DNA of 64,000 bases from NCBI RefSeq assembly GCF_006974105.1, contig NZ_CP036282.1:3348001-3412000 (forward strand), given 5' to 3'. This document shows positions 17,801 to 26,563 of the stretch, piece after piece. Under the pieces are notes generated by a model that saw only the letters and a program-made list of their open reading frames with translations, ran no database searches and was not told the DNA's origin. The translations under genes were made by a program, and so were the position numbers. This DNA comes from Rhodoferax aquaticus (GTDB taxonomy: Bacteria; Pseudomonadota; Gammaproteobacteria; Burkholderiales; Burkholderiaceae_C). The stretch's first letter is position 1. Each line of letters starts with the position of its first letter.

Positions 17801-20800
17801 AACTGGGCAGCGTGTGCTCCGGCAAGAGCGATTCACGTGGCTTGCTCTTGTGCGAAACCTCGCTCAACGAAGCAGGCGAAGTGGAGCTGGTTGCCACCGC
17901 CAAAGACAGCAGCGGCAACACCATCCAAGCCGCCAGCAGCGTGTATGTAACCAAACAGGGCGAACTCTGGTTTGGTGGCGAGAACCATGACCGCATCGAC
18001 CTGCTGCCAGAGAAAAAGAGCTACCAACCGGGCGAGACCGCCAAGTTCCAAGTGCGCATGCCCTTCCGCTTTGCCACAGCACTGGTGGCGGTGGAACGCG
18101 AAGGCATTGTGCAAACCGAAGTGGTACAGCTCAACGGCCAAGACCCAACGATTAGCCTGAAGATTCAAGAAGGCTGGGGCCCCAATGTGTATGTGAGCGT
18201 GTTAGCCCTGCGTGGCCGCCTGCGCGAGGTGCCGTGGTACAGCTTTTTCACCTGGGGCTACAAGGCCCCGCGCGAGTGGTGGACCAGCTTTTGGTACGAG
18301 GGACGCGAGTACGTGGCTCCCACTGCGCTGGTGGACCTGAGCAAGCCCGCGTTCCGCCTAGGCGTGGCCGAAATCCGTGTGGGCACCAAGGCCCATGAGC
18401 TGTCAGTCAGTGTGAAAGCCGACAAAGAGAGCTACGCCGTGCGTAGCCAGGCCAAGGTCACGATTCAAGTGAAGCTGCCCAACGGCCAACCTGCAGCCAA
18501 CGCCGAGGTCGCCCTGGCCGCGGTGGACCAAGCCCTGCTAGAACTCATGCCCAACAGCAGCTGGAACCTGCTAGATGCCATGTTGCAGCGCCGCAGCTGG
18601 GGTGTGGAAACATCCACCGCGCAAATGGAAATCATAGGCCGCAGGCACTACGGCCGCAAAGCCGTGGCACCCGGCGGTGGCGGTGGTCACAGCGGCGCGC
18701 GCGAGCTGCTGGAAACCCTGCTGCTGTGGAACCCCAGCGTGAAGCTAGATGCCAACGGCCAGGCCCAGGTGACCGTGCCGCTGAACGATGCGCTCACCAC
18801 CTTCAAAATCGTGGCGGTGGCCGATGCTTCCACCGGCTTGTTCGGCACAGGATCTACCAGCATCCGCGCGACGCAAGACTTGCAGATCATCAGCGGCTTG
18901 CCGCCCTTGGTACGTGAAGACGACCAGTACCGCGCCCAACTGACCCTGCGCAACACCACCAAGCAGGCGATGAAAGTGGTGGTGACACCGCGCGCAACGC
19001 TATTGAATTTAGAGCAACAAACCATTGAACTACCTGCGGGAGAGGCCAAAGAGGTTGCATGGAACGTGACCGCCCCCGCCCAACTGGCACTCACACGCAA
19101 TGAAGCCATACTCTGGGAGATCGAAGCCAAAGACACCATCAGCGGCGCACGTGACGCACTGAAGGCGCGCCAACGCATCATCCCTGCCGTGCCGCTCACC
19201 GTGCAGCAGGCTACCTTGGTTCAGGTAGATGGGCCATTCACCTTGGACGTGAATGCCCCCGCTGACGCCCTGCCCGGCCGTGGTGGCCTCAAGCTGGCGC
19301 TGCAGCCCAAACTGGCCGAAGGCATGCCCGGTGTACGTGACTGGTTCACCAGCTACCCGTTTATCTGCCTGGAGCAAAAGACCAGCAAGAGCGTGGGCCT
19401 GCGCGACGGCAAGCTGTGGCAAACCGTGGCGGCGCAAATCCCAAGCTACCTGGACAGCGACGGCCTGGCCAACTACTTCCCACCACGCGATGGTGAGGCC
19501 AACCGCGGCAGTGACACGCTGACCGCCTACCTGCTGGCCGCGACCCACGAGGCTGCCAGCATTGACCCGGCGTTTGCGCTGAGCGATGAAATCCGCGCAC
19601 CCATGGAGCGCGGCCTGATCGCCTTTGTGGAAGGCCGCATCCAGCGCGAGTTCTGGAGCCCGCGCAAAGATTTGGACATGCGCAAGCTGGCCGCCATCGA
19701 AGCCCTGTCCCGCTACGGCAAGGCCCAGGGCCGCATGGTGAACAGCATCACCATCGCGCCCAACCAGTGGCCCACGCACGCGGTAATTGACTGGCTCAAC
19801 ATCTTGAAACGCGTGACTGATGTGCCCGAGCGTGACAAGCGCCTAGCGGAAGCAACGCAGGTTTTGCGCAGCCGCATCAGCTACCAGGGCACCAAAATGA
19901 TCTTCAGCACCGAGAAGGACGACTACTGGTGGTGGCTGATGCAAAGCGGCGACGTGAACACCGCGCGCCTGATCTTGAGTGTGCTGGACGACCCCGCCTG
20001 GAAAGACGACATGGGCCGCCTGGCCAACGGCTTCATCAGCCGCCAGCAAAACGGCGCGTGGCACACCACCACTGCCAACCTATGGGGTGGCTTGGCGCTG
20101 GAGAAGTTCAGCGCCAAGTTTGAAGCGGTTCCGGTAGCCGGCAGCACCAAGGCATCCATGAGCACGGGTGCGGCGAGTGTGGACTGGAGCAAGGTGGAAC
20201 GCGTCAAGACCACCGACGCATCCGGCGCTGCACACCAGACCACATGGTTTGGCGCACCTGCGTCGCCGGGTAACCTGAAGAACAACACCATGTTTCTGCC
20301 GTGGAGCAAAACTGCGGCCAAAGACACGCTGAGCGTGACCCACCAAGGCGCAGGCAAGCCCTGGCTCACACTGCAGTCGGTAGCGGCAGTTCAACTGAAG
20401 GCACCTTTCTTTGCGGGCTACCAGATCAAGAAAACCATCACCCCCGTAGAGCAGGCCAACAAGGGCCTGCCCGCTGGCAGCTACACACGCGGTGACGTGC
20501 TGCGCATCAGCATCGAAGTGAACGCCAGCGCCGACATGACCTGGGTCGCCATCACCGACCCCGTGCCCGGCGGTGCCACCATTCTTGGTAGTGGTTTAGG
20601 TCGTGATTCCGAGATCGCCACGCAGGGCGAGAAACGCGAAGGCTACGGCTGGGCCGCATTTGAAGAGCGCAGCTTCGAGTCCTTCCGCAGCTACTACGAG
20701 TACCTGCCCAAAGGCGTGGTGAAGATGGAATACACCATTCGCCTGAACAACGTGGGCGAGTTCTCGCTGCCCCCCTCACGCGTGGAAGCAATGTATGCGC

Positions 20801-20856
20801 CGGAGATGTTTGGGGAAGCGCCGAATATGCGGGTGAAGGTGCAGGCGGCGAAGTGA
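14833..20856 (+). CDS. Bacterial alpha-2-macroglobulin (YfhM-like)
   Basis: A 2007-residue exported protein. The signal peptide ends near AQA (residues 1-31) and has no lipobox Cys, unlike lipoprotein homologues such as E. coli YfhM. A series of MG beta-sandwich domains follows. The thioester motif CLEQ is intact at residues 1512-1515 within the TED alpha-helical domain, and a C-terminal receptor-binding-like domain ends the protein (LPPSRVEAMYAPEMFGEAP). It should trap proteases covalently and protect the cell envelope. The ATG at 14833 has a GGGGAG site. The family usually sits next to pbpC; here pbpC lies about 7.6 kb downstream. It is followed with a 1-base overlap by a small membrane gene. 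Confidence 0.92.
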   Translation: MKPHKHASVAAAITFALGLCALSPAAQALQITSVSPQGEVARVRQVVAKFDEAAVNFGDPKAPAPLSLQCSDAQATQGTGRWTNEREWVFDFANDLPPGVRCTLQAKAGFKSAKGADLTGVSSYKFNSGGPFVQRAVPYAGSVIDEEQFFALQLNGPATLASVQTNVWCVADGVGERIAVRMIEGKEREALLQAQGLDTQAKASPLSVVTLACNRRLSASAKVQLVFGKGVTTPDKGSEKGVPNTVEKRFGFTVREPFAASFSCERENAQSACLPIRPMRLSFNAPVARKLLEGIRLNGPKDSYKPQFDQDEGDGDEVVSHVGFATLLPELSNFTLTLPKDFKDASQRTLRNADSFPLKVATGAMPPLAKFAAAPFGIVERFAEPNGVALLPVTLRNVEAALNIKGLNAEQTKAANTKAPVGKVSTVSPSSDADIIAWFSKVQRYEASSVSRSQAARDVKHALPKPSTEYDQHDVQTRMLSLLQGQSGVKTLDLPKPVSNDPRPFEVVGIPLSPGFHVVEIASQKLGTSLLDERYGNSRTMYVRTSALVTNLGVHFKLGRENAVAWVTTLDKGTPVANAVVRVSDCRGAERATGTTNAQGVATLTGLSPQAPTCNGENAYTQAYFVSARAPQPAGDGKGTVQDMAFTWSDWNKGIEPWRFNLPTSREVQPDERAHTIFDRTLLRAGETVSMKHLLRTETSKGFGLAKDLPNVLQITHVGSGQQYTQAINWRKTATGGQSAENTFAIPAGAKLGFYDVTLRGVNDNRSFSTGQFRVEEFRLPVLEGRVTPAEKKALVNIKALPVDVQVNYVSGGPAAQLPVRVSALVSKKYLSFTDFSEFSFSPPRGNNDATAESNEEADAGSDARVIADKLPLTLDKNGTGKTQLTQVPTSRQAQDLLLEATYSDPNGEVQTIRSTQTLWPAAVVAGIKTEGWVSASQKIKFQALALDLSGKPQEGVSLEVKATARITTTTRKRMVGGFYTYDNKTSVKELGSVCSGKSDSRGLLLCETSLNEAGEVELVATAKDSSGNTIQAASSVYVTKQGELWFGGENHDRIDLLPEKKSYQPGETAKFQVRMPFRFATALVAVEREGIVQTEVVQLNGQDPTISLKIQEGWGPNVYVSVLALRGRLREVPWYSFFTWGYKAPREWWTSFWYEGREYVAPTALVDLSKPAFRLGVAEIRVGTKAHELSVSVKADKESYAVRSQAKVTIQVKLPNGQPAANAEVALAAVDQALLELMPNSSWNLLDAMLQRRSWGVETSTAQMEIIGRRHYGRKAVAPGGGGGHSGARELLETLLLWNPSVKLDANGQAQVTVPLNDALTTFKIVAVADASTGLFGTGSTSIRATQDLQIISGLPPLVREDDQYRAQLTLRNTTKQAMKVVVTPRATLLNLEQQTIELPAGEAKEVAWNVTAPAQLALTRNEAILWEIEAKDTISGARDALKARQRIIPAVPLTVQQATLVQVDGPFTLDVNAPADALPGRGGLKLALQPKLAEGMPGVRDWFTSYPFICLEQKTSKSVGLRDGKLWQTVAAQIPSYLDSDGLANYFPPRDGEANRGSDTLTAYLLAATHEAASIDPAFALSDEIRAPMERGLIAFVEGRIQREFWSPRKDLDMRKLAAIEALSRYGKAQGRMVNSITIAPNQWPTHAVIDWLNILKRVTDVPERDKRLAEATQVLRSRISYQGTKMIFSTEKDDYWWWLMQSGDVNTARLILSVLDDPAWKDDMGRLANGFISRQQNGAWHTTTANLWGGLALEKFSAKFEAVPVAGSTKASMSTGAASVDWSKVERVKTTDASGAAHQTTWFGAPASPGNLKNNTMFLPWSKTAAKDTLSVTHQGAGKPWLTLQSVAAVQLKAPFFAGYQIKKTITPVEQANKGLPAGSYTRGDVLRISIEVNASADMTWVAITDPVPGGATILGSGLGRDSEIATQGEKREGYGWAAFEERSFESFRSYYEYLPKGVVKMEYTIRLNNVGEFSLPPSRVEAMYAPEMFGEAPNMRVKVQAAK

Positions 20857-21236
20857 TGACAAAAATCGAAATGACCCATAGCAATGGAAGACTGCTGCGA
20901 CTATCCGCTGGCTTTAGTTGGCTAGGATTTCTGACACCGCAACTATGGGCCATGTTGAATGCACATTGGCGGATCTGGGCGATAAGCCTTGTCCCTGTCT
21001 TGCTTGCAAGAGTGACCGGTGGGTTACAAGAGTATTGCGATCAAAGTGGCAAAGGGGCGACCAATACGTGTGATCTACCTATGGACGGTGTTGCCATCTG
21101 CGCAGTGCTTTTGCAAGTCGCTCTTATGGGGATTTGTGGGTTTCGAGGCAATGCCATGCTTATGCAGGACGCTTTGAAGCGTGGTTATGTGCACACCAAC
21201 GTAGCGCGCCCGGAACAGGATCCAAACACTCTCTGA
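20856..21236 (+). CDS. Small membrane protein, DUF2628-like
   Basis: A 126-residue protein with a hydrophobic N-terminal half containing FSWLGFLTPQLWAMLNAHWR, which resembles the DUF2628 pattern (FFFPPLWAL..W), and a C-terminal GNAMLMQDALKRGY that also fits that family. Its ATG overlaps the stop of the macroglobulin gene (TGATG), so translation is probably coupled. The function is unknown; an envelope role beside the macroglobulin is possible. Confidence 0.65.
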   Translation: MTKIEMTHSNGRLLRLSAGFSWLGFLTPQLWAMLNAHWRIWAISLVPVLLARVTGGLQEYCDQSGKGATNTCDLPMDGVAICAVLLQVALMGICGFRGNAMLMQDALKRGYVHTNVARPEQDPNTL

Positions 21237-21389
21237 TCCCGCATTCCAGGATGTAAATGAGCGGGCAGTGCAAGAGATTCGTCGAGCAAAGCTTCAACTC
21301 AACTAGCTAAGCTTAATGCCCACTGGATCGGCCTTGACTCACCATGGCCGCGCGGTTGAAAACTGCTGCTTTGCCGAACTGCCACGCAT

Positions 21390-21425
21390 AAACGACAAAG
21401 GCGCTCAAGAGCGCCTTTGTCGTTT
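21390..21425. terminator. Strong bidirectional terminator hairpin
   Basis: A perfect 17-bp stem (AAACGACAAAGGCGCTC and its complement) with a 2-base gap at the centre and A/T runs at both ends. It separates the DUF2628-like gene (+) from the Tim44-like gene (-). The stretch 21237-21389 before it shows no gene. Confidence 0.85.
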
Positions 21426-21468
21426 GGGGAAGAGATGCACACAGCGCGAACGCCGTGTGCATGTGGGC

Positions 21469-22392
21469 TTAAGCCTGCTGAATGCCCGCCAGCACCCAGC
21501 CGTGGTTGCCCGTGATGGGTTTGGTCATGTGCCAGATTTCGTTGAAGTTTTCATCTGGCTCGCCACTGTGGTCACGGATGACGCCGGTGAAGCGCACGCT
21601 CACCAAATAGCGATCAGCGTCTTCATCCACTTCAATCACGTTCGCGTTGATGCTGACCACTTCGGTCTTTTGGGTGGCGGTGCCGCGCTCTGCCAGATCC
21701 ATCTTCAACTCAGCAAACATTTCAGGGCTGGTGAATTGGCGGATGTCGTCCAAGTTGCCTGCGTCGTTGGCCGCTTGCAAACGGATGAAGTTGACCTTGG
21801 CGTTGCGTTCAAAAGCCGCGCTATCAAAGCCCGCTGGCAGTGGTTTAGCAGCCGCTGTAGAAGCCGCTAAGCCGGAACCAATCGCAGAGCCGATAACGCT
21901 GCCGTTAGATTGCGCAGGCATAGAGACCTTGTACGCAGGTGTGTTGTGGTCCACGTTTGCGCCTTGGGGTGCGCTACCGCCAATGGTGGCGTACTGCATA
22001 CCTGCCGGTGCCGCACCATTGCCTTGCTTGGCTGCAGCGCGTTTGCGCAAGAAGAAGCCCACGGCCACCATGATGGCCGCTGCGAGCAAGCCCATCATAA
22101 CCATAGAGGCCAATTCATCGCCAAAGCCAAAGTGAGACGCCAAAGCGGCCAAACCCAAACCAGCAGCCAAGCCAGCTACGGGGCCCATCCATGAAGAACG
22201 GGAAGGAGCTGCAGCGGCAGGCGCGGCTGCGCCTGCTTGGTTGGTCGCTGCGGGCGCTTTGTCCTGGGTGGCTTGGCGCTGGGTACCCATGGACTTGCCT
22301 GAGCCCACACGCTTAGCCGCCTCCGCTTCGGTCACCACAGAGGAGAGGCCAAACGCAAAGAGCATGGCCAGAATTAAAAAGACTTTGTTCAT
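21469..22392 (-). CDS. Tim44-like domain protein
   Basis: A 307-residue protein with an N-terminal signal or anchor (VFLILAMLFAFGLSSVV), an Ala/Pro-rich segment, two close hydrophobic helices at about residues 80-130 (MGPVAGLAAGLGLAALASHF and MMGLLAAAIMVAVGFFL), and a C-terminal Tim44-like domain of about 150 residues (FIRLQAANDAGNLDDIRQFT). Bacterial Tim44-like proteins are membrane-associated and of unclear function. The ATG at 22392 has AGGAGC upstream and was preferred to an upstream non-ATG start. Confidence 0.85.
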   Translation of the reverse strand: MNKVFLILAMLFAFGLSSVVTEAEAAKRVGSGKSMGTQRQATQDKAPAATNQAGAAAPAAAAPSRSSWMGPVAGLAAGLGLAALASHFGFGDELASMVMMGLLAAAIMVAVGFFLRKRAAAKQGNGAAPAGMQYATIGGSAPQGANVDHNTPAYKVSMPAQSNGSVIGSAIGSGLAASTAAAKPLPAGFDSAAFERNAKVNFIRLQAANDAGNLDDIRQFTSPEMFAELKMDLAERGTATQKTEVVSINANVIEVDEDADRYLVSVRFTGVIRDHSGEPDENFNEIWHMTKPITGNHGWVLAGIQQA

Positions 22393-22524
22393 AAAAATGC
22401 TCCTAATGAAATGAACTAACGGGGCCAAGAATAGATGCCAATTAAGTTCACAAAAACCAGCATTTATTTGATTTAAACTTCGTAATTAACGAAGTATTTG
22501 GATGACCACACGAGCATTTGGATT

Positions 22525-23052
22525 TCAAGACTTGGTCCGCAGACGGCGGCGGCGCTTCGTATTTACGCTTAACCGCCAGCTCACCTTGACCAGCACATAA
22601 CCAACGGCGGCACCCACCGTCGCGAAGATGCCCATGCCCAGCACGGTGGGCCAGCCATATTGCGCAAACCAAGACAACACTTCTGCCCCAGTTCTCGGCG
22701 GCTCCAACATCGGAGCGCCCAGAAAAAAGGCGCCAATTTGGTAAGCAAGCCATAGCCAAAACCCGATCGTGAGGGGGTTGGTGACCATGGTCATCGCGGT
22801 GGCTACCGGAATATTGGCGCGCCACCAAGCGCAATGCGCCGTCGCCGCGACAAACTGCCCGACGGGAATGACAAACGCCCAAAACGTACCCACCGCGACG
22901 CCACGCGCCACCGATTCATGCTGCATGCGCCACAGCTGAGGGTGCATGACTTTCCCGGCTACTGGCTTGAGCCAGGCATGCTGAGCAAGCGACTCGCGCG
23001 TGGGCAGCGAGGCACGCACACGCTCGAACCAGTGTGAGAAGGACGGTGTCAT
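22525..23052 (-). CDS. DUF2062 membrane protein
   Basis: A 175-residue protein with the DUF2062 pattern: a SVARGVAVGTFWAFVIPVGQ segment, an ATAMTMVTNPLT loop, and a C-terminal membrane helix (TVLGMGIFATVGAAVGYVLV). The function is unknown. The ATG at 23052 is preferred to a TTG four codons upstream. It is followed by a 132-bp gap before the Tim44-like start, so it may be a separate unit. Confidence 0.82.
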   Translation of the reverse strand: MTPSFSHWFERVRASLPTRESLAQHAWLKPVAGKVMHPQLWRMQHESVARGVAVGTFWAFVIPVGQFVAATAHCAWWRANIPVATAMTMVTNPLTIGFWLWLAYQIGAFFLGAPMLEPPRTGAEVLSWFAQYGWPTVLGMGIFATVGAAVGYVLVKVSWRLSVNTKRRRRLRTKS

Positions 23053-23239
23053 CGAGAGATCCAATTGCCGGCAATGTAATAGGGTGATGCTCCCGTTTTC
23101 ATAGCTAGGTGAGAAGCAGGAATATGCGCGTAAATGGTCTCGTTTTTGCGAACAGTGATTCCACTTGTTTCAGATAAAAATTGCGTCCTCAGTGCCGCAG
23201 CCCATTGCGCTGCCCCGCACTTATTTCTAGAAAGCGTTT

Positions 23240-24187
23240 ATGCAAACAATTGCTCCCCTGTGGCTTTGGGCCACATTTATAGGCATCGTGCTGGTGTCGC
23301 TCTTCGTTGACTTTGTGGTGCTCAAAAAGCAAGGCGCGCACGACATTGGCGTGAAAGAAGCCTTGAATTGGTCCTTGGTTTGGATTGCCTTGAGCTTCTT
23401 GTTCAATGGCTTGTTCTGGTGGGCTGTGAAAGACAGCACCGGCTCTGTCGAAATGGCGAACACCAAGTCGCTCGAATTTTTAACCGGCTACTTGATTGAG
23501 AAGTCGCTCGCCGTTGACAACATTTTTGTGTTCCTGCTGATCTTTACCTACTTTGCCGTGCCAACGCACTACCAAAAGCGGGTGTTGATGATTGGCATCA
23601 TCGGTGCCATTGTGTTGCGTACCATCATGATTTTGGTGGGCGGCTGGTTGCTGGCCGAGTTCCATTGGATCTTGTATGTGTTTGGCGCGTTCCTCATCAT
23701 CACCGGTGTGAAGATGTGGTGGGCTGCAGGTCAAGAACCGAGTTTGGACGACAACCCTGCCCTCAAACTGCTGCGCAAGATTTTGCCTGTGAGTAAAAAC
23801 TTCGATGGCGAAAAGTTTTGGACCATGGAGAACGGCCGGAAGATTGCCACCCCCTTGTTCATGGTCATCTGCTTGGTGGCACTGACGGACGTCATTTTTG
23901 CGGTGGACTCGATTCCCGCGATCTTTGCGATCACCAGTGACCCGTTCATTGTGTTGACCAGCAACGTGTTTGCGATATTGGGTCTGCGCGCCATGTACTT
24001 CTTGCTGGCCGCTGTGGCCAACAAGTTCCACCTGTTGAACTACGGCCTGGCAGTGATTCTGGTGTTCATTGGTACCAAGATGACGCTGATCGACATCTAC
24101 AAGATCCCGGTTGCGGTCTCTTTGGGTGTAGTAGTTGGTATCTTGGCCATCACCATGTTGCTCAGTCTGCGTACTGCCAAGAAGTAA
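23240..24187 (+). CDS. TerC-family membrane protein
   Basis: A 315-residue inner-membrane protein with seven to nine spans. Conserved acidic membrane motifs of the TerC/Alx family are present: TGYLIEKSLAVDNIFVFLLI and VALTDVIFAVDSIPAIFAI. The family is linked to tellurite resistance, manganese export and metal loading of exported proteins. Upstream sequence (23065-23239) shows no convincing yybP-ykoY manganese riboswitch. It is convergent with the NhaR-like gene, and its terminator appears to lie within that gene's 3' end. Confidence 0.9.
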   Translation: MQTIAPLWLWATFIGIVLVSLFVDFVVLKKQGAHDIGVKEALNWSLVWIALSFLFNGLFWWAVKDSTGSVEMANTKSLEFLTGYLIEKSLAVDNIFVFLLIFTYFAVPTHYQKRVLMIGIIGAIVLRTIMILVGGWLLAEFHWILYVFGAFLIITGVKMWWAAGQEPSLDDNPALKLLRKILPVSKNFDGEKFWTMENGRKIATPLFMVICLVALTDVIFAVDSIPAIFAITSDPFIVLTSNVFAILGLRAMYFLLAAVANKFHLLNYGLAVILVFIGTKMTLIDIYKIPVAVSLGVVVGILAITMLLSLRTAKK

Positions 24188-24197
24188 CGCTAAAGGC

Positions 24198-25082
24198 CTA
24201 ACCCACTGGTTGCAGCAAGCGCTGCACCAGTGGGTGCAGCACTTTTTTCTCGGTGCCAATAGCGAAAAAGTGGTCCGCAACCCCTTCGCATGTACCTATG
24301 CGCTCTACGGCAAAGTGAGCAATCAGGTCGTCATGCACCCACTCTGCGGCTGGGAACACGCCCATTCCGCTTGAGCCAAAGGTTTTGAGCAAGGCGCTGT
24401 CCTCAAACTCCCCAACAATACGCGGACGAATGGCACGGTTTTCGAACCAGTTGTCTAGGCGGTCACGCACGGCGGTATGCGAGGTTGGCAGCAACACTGG
24501 CAACTCTGCAAGGCACTCCGGAAAATTCTCTTTGGCCCGAGCGGCCAACTCTGGGGCGGCATACCACGCAACTGCGGTGGAGCCCATGGCATGGCTGTAG
24601 AGCTTGATGTTGGGGTTGCTAGGCGCGGGGCGGTCCGACAGCACCACATCTAGCCGGTGCAAGGCCAAGTCGCCCAGCAAGTCATCAAACTCGCCTTCGT
24701 GACACAGCAAACGCAAATTGGGCTCTGCTATCACAGGGTACAGAAGCCGGTGGACGACCAGTTTGGGCAGTCCGTCAGAAACGCCCACGGCCAATCGCAC
24801 CGCAGGCGAGCTGACGGCGTCACGAACGATACCTGGCAAACGTTCACCCAGTTGGAAAATGTGGTCTGCCTGCTGCATGGCGGCCACGCCCGCGTCCGTC
24901 AACACCAAGCCACGCCCGGCAGGCTTGAGCAGGGCGTAACCCAAGGCACGCTCCAGTTCGCGAACCTGTGCGCTCACGGTTTGCACCGCCATATCCAACT
25001 TGTCCGCTGCCTTGGAAATGCCGCCCTCTTTGGCAACAACCCAGAAGTAATAGAGGTGCTTGTAGTTGAAGGTGGTGCTCAT
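24198..25082 (-). CDS. nhaR: NhaR-like LysR-family regulator
   Basis: A 294-residue LysR protein whose N-terminus matches E. coli NhaR (YKHLYYFWVVAKEGGISKAA, then TVSAQVRELERALG), as does the end (HPLVQRLLQPV). NhaR activates the Na+/H+ antiporter gene nhaA in response to Na+; no nhaA is in this window, so the target here is unknown. The ATG at 25082 is the correct start by alignment; the frame continues upstream without support. It is convergent with terC and divergent from the HPF-like gene. Confidence 0.8.
   Translation of the reverse strand: MSTTFNYKHLYYFWVVAKEGGISKAADKLDMAVQTVSAQVRELERALGYALLKPAGRGLVLTDAGVAAMQQADHIFQLGERLPGIVRDAVSSPAVRLAVGVSDGLPKLVVHRLLYPVIAEPNLRLLCHEGEFDDLLGDLALHRLDVVLSDRPAPSNPNIKLYSHAMGSTAVAWYAAPELAARAKENFPECLAELPVLLPTSHTAVRDRLDNWFENRAIRPRIVGEFEDSALLKTFGSSGMGVFPAAEWVHDDLIAHFAVERIGTCEGVADHFFAIGTEKKVLHPLVQRLLQPVG
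24201..24249 (+). terminator. Terminator of terC inside the 3' end of the NhaR gene
   Basis: A stem ACCCACTGGT-TGCAGC / GCTGCA-CCAGTGGGT (24201-24216 with 24221-24235, one bulged base) is followed by a T run at 24243-24249. It starts 13 bp after the terC stop and lies within the last codons of the opposite-strand NhaR-like gene. Confidence 0.65.
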
Positions 25083-25178
25083 GTGCTTTTTTAGGAATGT
25101 TGGTAACGAATTATCTGCTTTTCCAGAAGCAGCCCACTGGTTACTGTGAGGGCTCTTCAACCTTATGGAGTCATTGGA

Positions 25179-25559
25179 ATGCAGATCATTTTTGAATCCC
25201 GCGATGCGGACGGTGCGGACATGCGGGAGGCATCCATCGCGCGTGTTCAGTTTGCGCTGCGACGGCTGCAAGGCGTGGTGCCGCGCGCGAAGGTTCAATT
25301 TTCAGATGTCAACGGCCCACGCGGTGGCGTCGACAAGCGGTGCCAAGTGGAGCTTATCGCTGAGGGTAGTGAGCATGTGGTGATTGCTTCCTTGGCGCGG
25401 GACTGGCGCACCGCCTTGGACCGCTCTTTGAGTCGGGCCACGCGCACGCTGACCCGAAGCCTGCAAAAGCGCCAAAAGCCTGAGCGCGGTCGCATGGCAA
25501 GAGACACGCTCGGCATCTCCAGCTCTGCGTCGCCAACACAGAACCTCACCAACCATTGA
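25179..25559 (+). CDS. HPF/RaiA-like ribosome-associated protein
   Basis: A 126-residue protein with the beta-alpha-beta-beta-beta-alpha pattern of the sigma-54 modulation/S30EA domain (MQIIFESRDADGADMREASI, then CQVELIAEGSEHVVIA) and a basic C-terminus (RTLTRSLQKRQKPERGR). It probably binds the ribosome during stress or starvation. The ATG at 25179 has TGGAGT upstream. Eighteen bp separate it from the next gene, so both may be co-transcribed. The family call is moderate because the sequence is diverged. Confidence 0.7.
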   Translation: MQIIFESRDADGADMREASIARVQFALRRLQGVVPRAKVQFSDVNGPRGGVDKRCQVELIAEGSEHVVIASLARDWRTALDRSLSRATRTLTRSLQKRQKPERGRMARDTLGISSSASPTQNLTNH

Positions 25560-25576
25560 CTGAAAGCCAAACTGCC

Positions 25577-25864
25577 ATGAAGTGCCCTACCTGCCCTGAC
25601 TCAACCTTGGTGATGTCCGATCGCCAAGGCGTAGAAATTGACTATTGCCCCGCCTGCCGCGGCATTTGGCTAGACCGAGGAGAGCTCGACAAATTGCTGG
25701 ACAAAGCAGCCGCTACGGCCCCTGCTGCAAGCCCTCGCGCAGCCCCTACGGCTCCTAGCCATAGACAGCCGGATTTTGAAGACTCTGACTATGGCAAGAG
25801 CTACAACAAAGGCTACAGCCAGCATGGACGTAAAAAATCGTGGCTCAGCGAGATTTTTGACTAG
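25577..25864 (+). CDS. TFIIB-type zinc-ribbon protein
   Basis: A 95-residue protein with two Cys pairs (CPTC at residues 3-6 and CPAC about 20 residues later, followed by RGIWLDRGELDKLL), the zf-TFIIB signature. A Pro/Ala linker and a Lys-rich tail ending WLSEIFD follow. Such proteins are common in proteobacteria; the function is unknown. It ends in an overlapping stop with the convergent TetR gene. Confidence 0.82.
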   Translation: MKCPTCPDSTLVMSDRQGVEIDYCPACRGIWLDRGELDKLLDKAAATAPAASPRAAPTAPSHRQPDFEDSDYGKSYNKGYSQHGRKKSWLSEIFD

Positions 25865-26505
25865 CTATCAACACCATCCACCCGCTCATGGCGCAGGCCA
25901 TGCAGCATGGCGTGGATACAGCGGCTGGCGTCTTGCAAGCCTTCTGCCATCAGGGCTTCATCGCTGGGCAAAGACTCCATAGCGCCGTACAGCGCGCCCA
26001 GAATGATGCACGCCAACCTTGACGCATCATGTCTTTCAAAAATGCCATGCGCTTGCAAGGCCGAGATGCTGAGTTGCATGGCACCCAAGCCTTGGCGCTT
26101 GCGGATATCGCCCCACTGTTGGGGCCCCAACACAGCAGGAGCATCCACCAGCATCAAACGGCGCAACTGGGAATTCGCGCCGGCTTGCAATACGGTGGCA
26201 ATAGAGGCCAGAAACCCGTCCCAAGGGGAAGCACCACTGGCCATGACGGTGGCATTTGCCTGTGCAGCGGCTCGCACCAACTGGGCGTCCAACTGCTCAA
26301 CGACTGCGGCAAACAATCCCTTCTTGTCTCCGTAGTGGTGGTACAGGGCTCCCGCCGTGACCTGCGCTTGTGCGCAAATGGCACCTACAGAAGCCTTCTC
26401 AAAGCCATGCTCACTGAACCAATGCAAAGCGGCTGACTCCAGCGCGGCCTGGGTATTGCTGCCATTTTCTTTGCGGCCATCGCGTTTCGCGGGGAAGTGG
26501 GTCAC
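25861..26505 (-). CDS. TetR-family transcriptional regulator
   Basis: A protein of about 214 residues with an N-terminal TetR HTH (ALHWFSEHGFEKASVGAICA, then AGALYHHYGDKKGLFAAVV) and a helical ligand-binding domain. The start is uncertain: the GTG at 26505 gives a normal short N-terminus; a TTG at 26550 would add 15 residues. It is divergent from the DUF1304 gene, and the gap between them holds a perfect palindrome at 26564-26580, a good candidate for its own operator. Confidence 0.85.
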   Translation of the reverse strand: MTHFPAKRDGRKENGSNTQAALESAALHWFSEHGFEKASVGAICAQAQVTAGALYHHYGDKKGLFAAVVEQLDAQLVRAAAQANATVMASGASPWDGFLASIATVLQAGANSQLRRLMLVDAPAVLGPQQWGDIRKRQGLGAMQLSISALQAHGIFERHDASRLACIILGALYGAMESLPSDEALMAEGLQDASRCIHAMLHGLRHERVDGVDS

Positions 26506-26563
26506 GTTCTTGTGGGGTGATGCTGTGACAAAAATTGTAGCCCTGCGCAAAGCAGCTTTACAA

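Noticed and set aside
23065-23239. Possible yybP-ykoY manganese riboswitch upstream of terC
   Set aside because: TerC/Alx genes often carry it, but the conserved internal loops and paired regions cannot be made out in this leader.
25193-25223. Fourth ECF promoter candidate (TGAATCCC) inside the HPF-like gene
   Set aside because: The first box has a mismatch, the second box at the required spacing does not match, and it lies within coding sequence.
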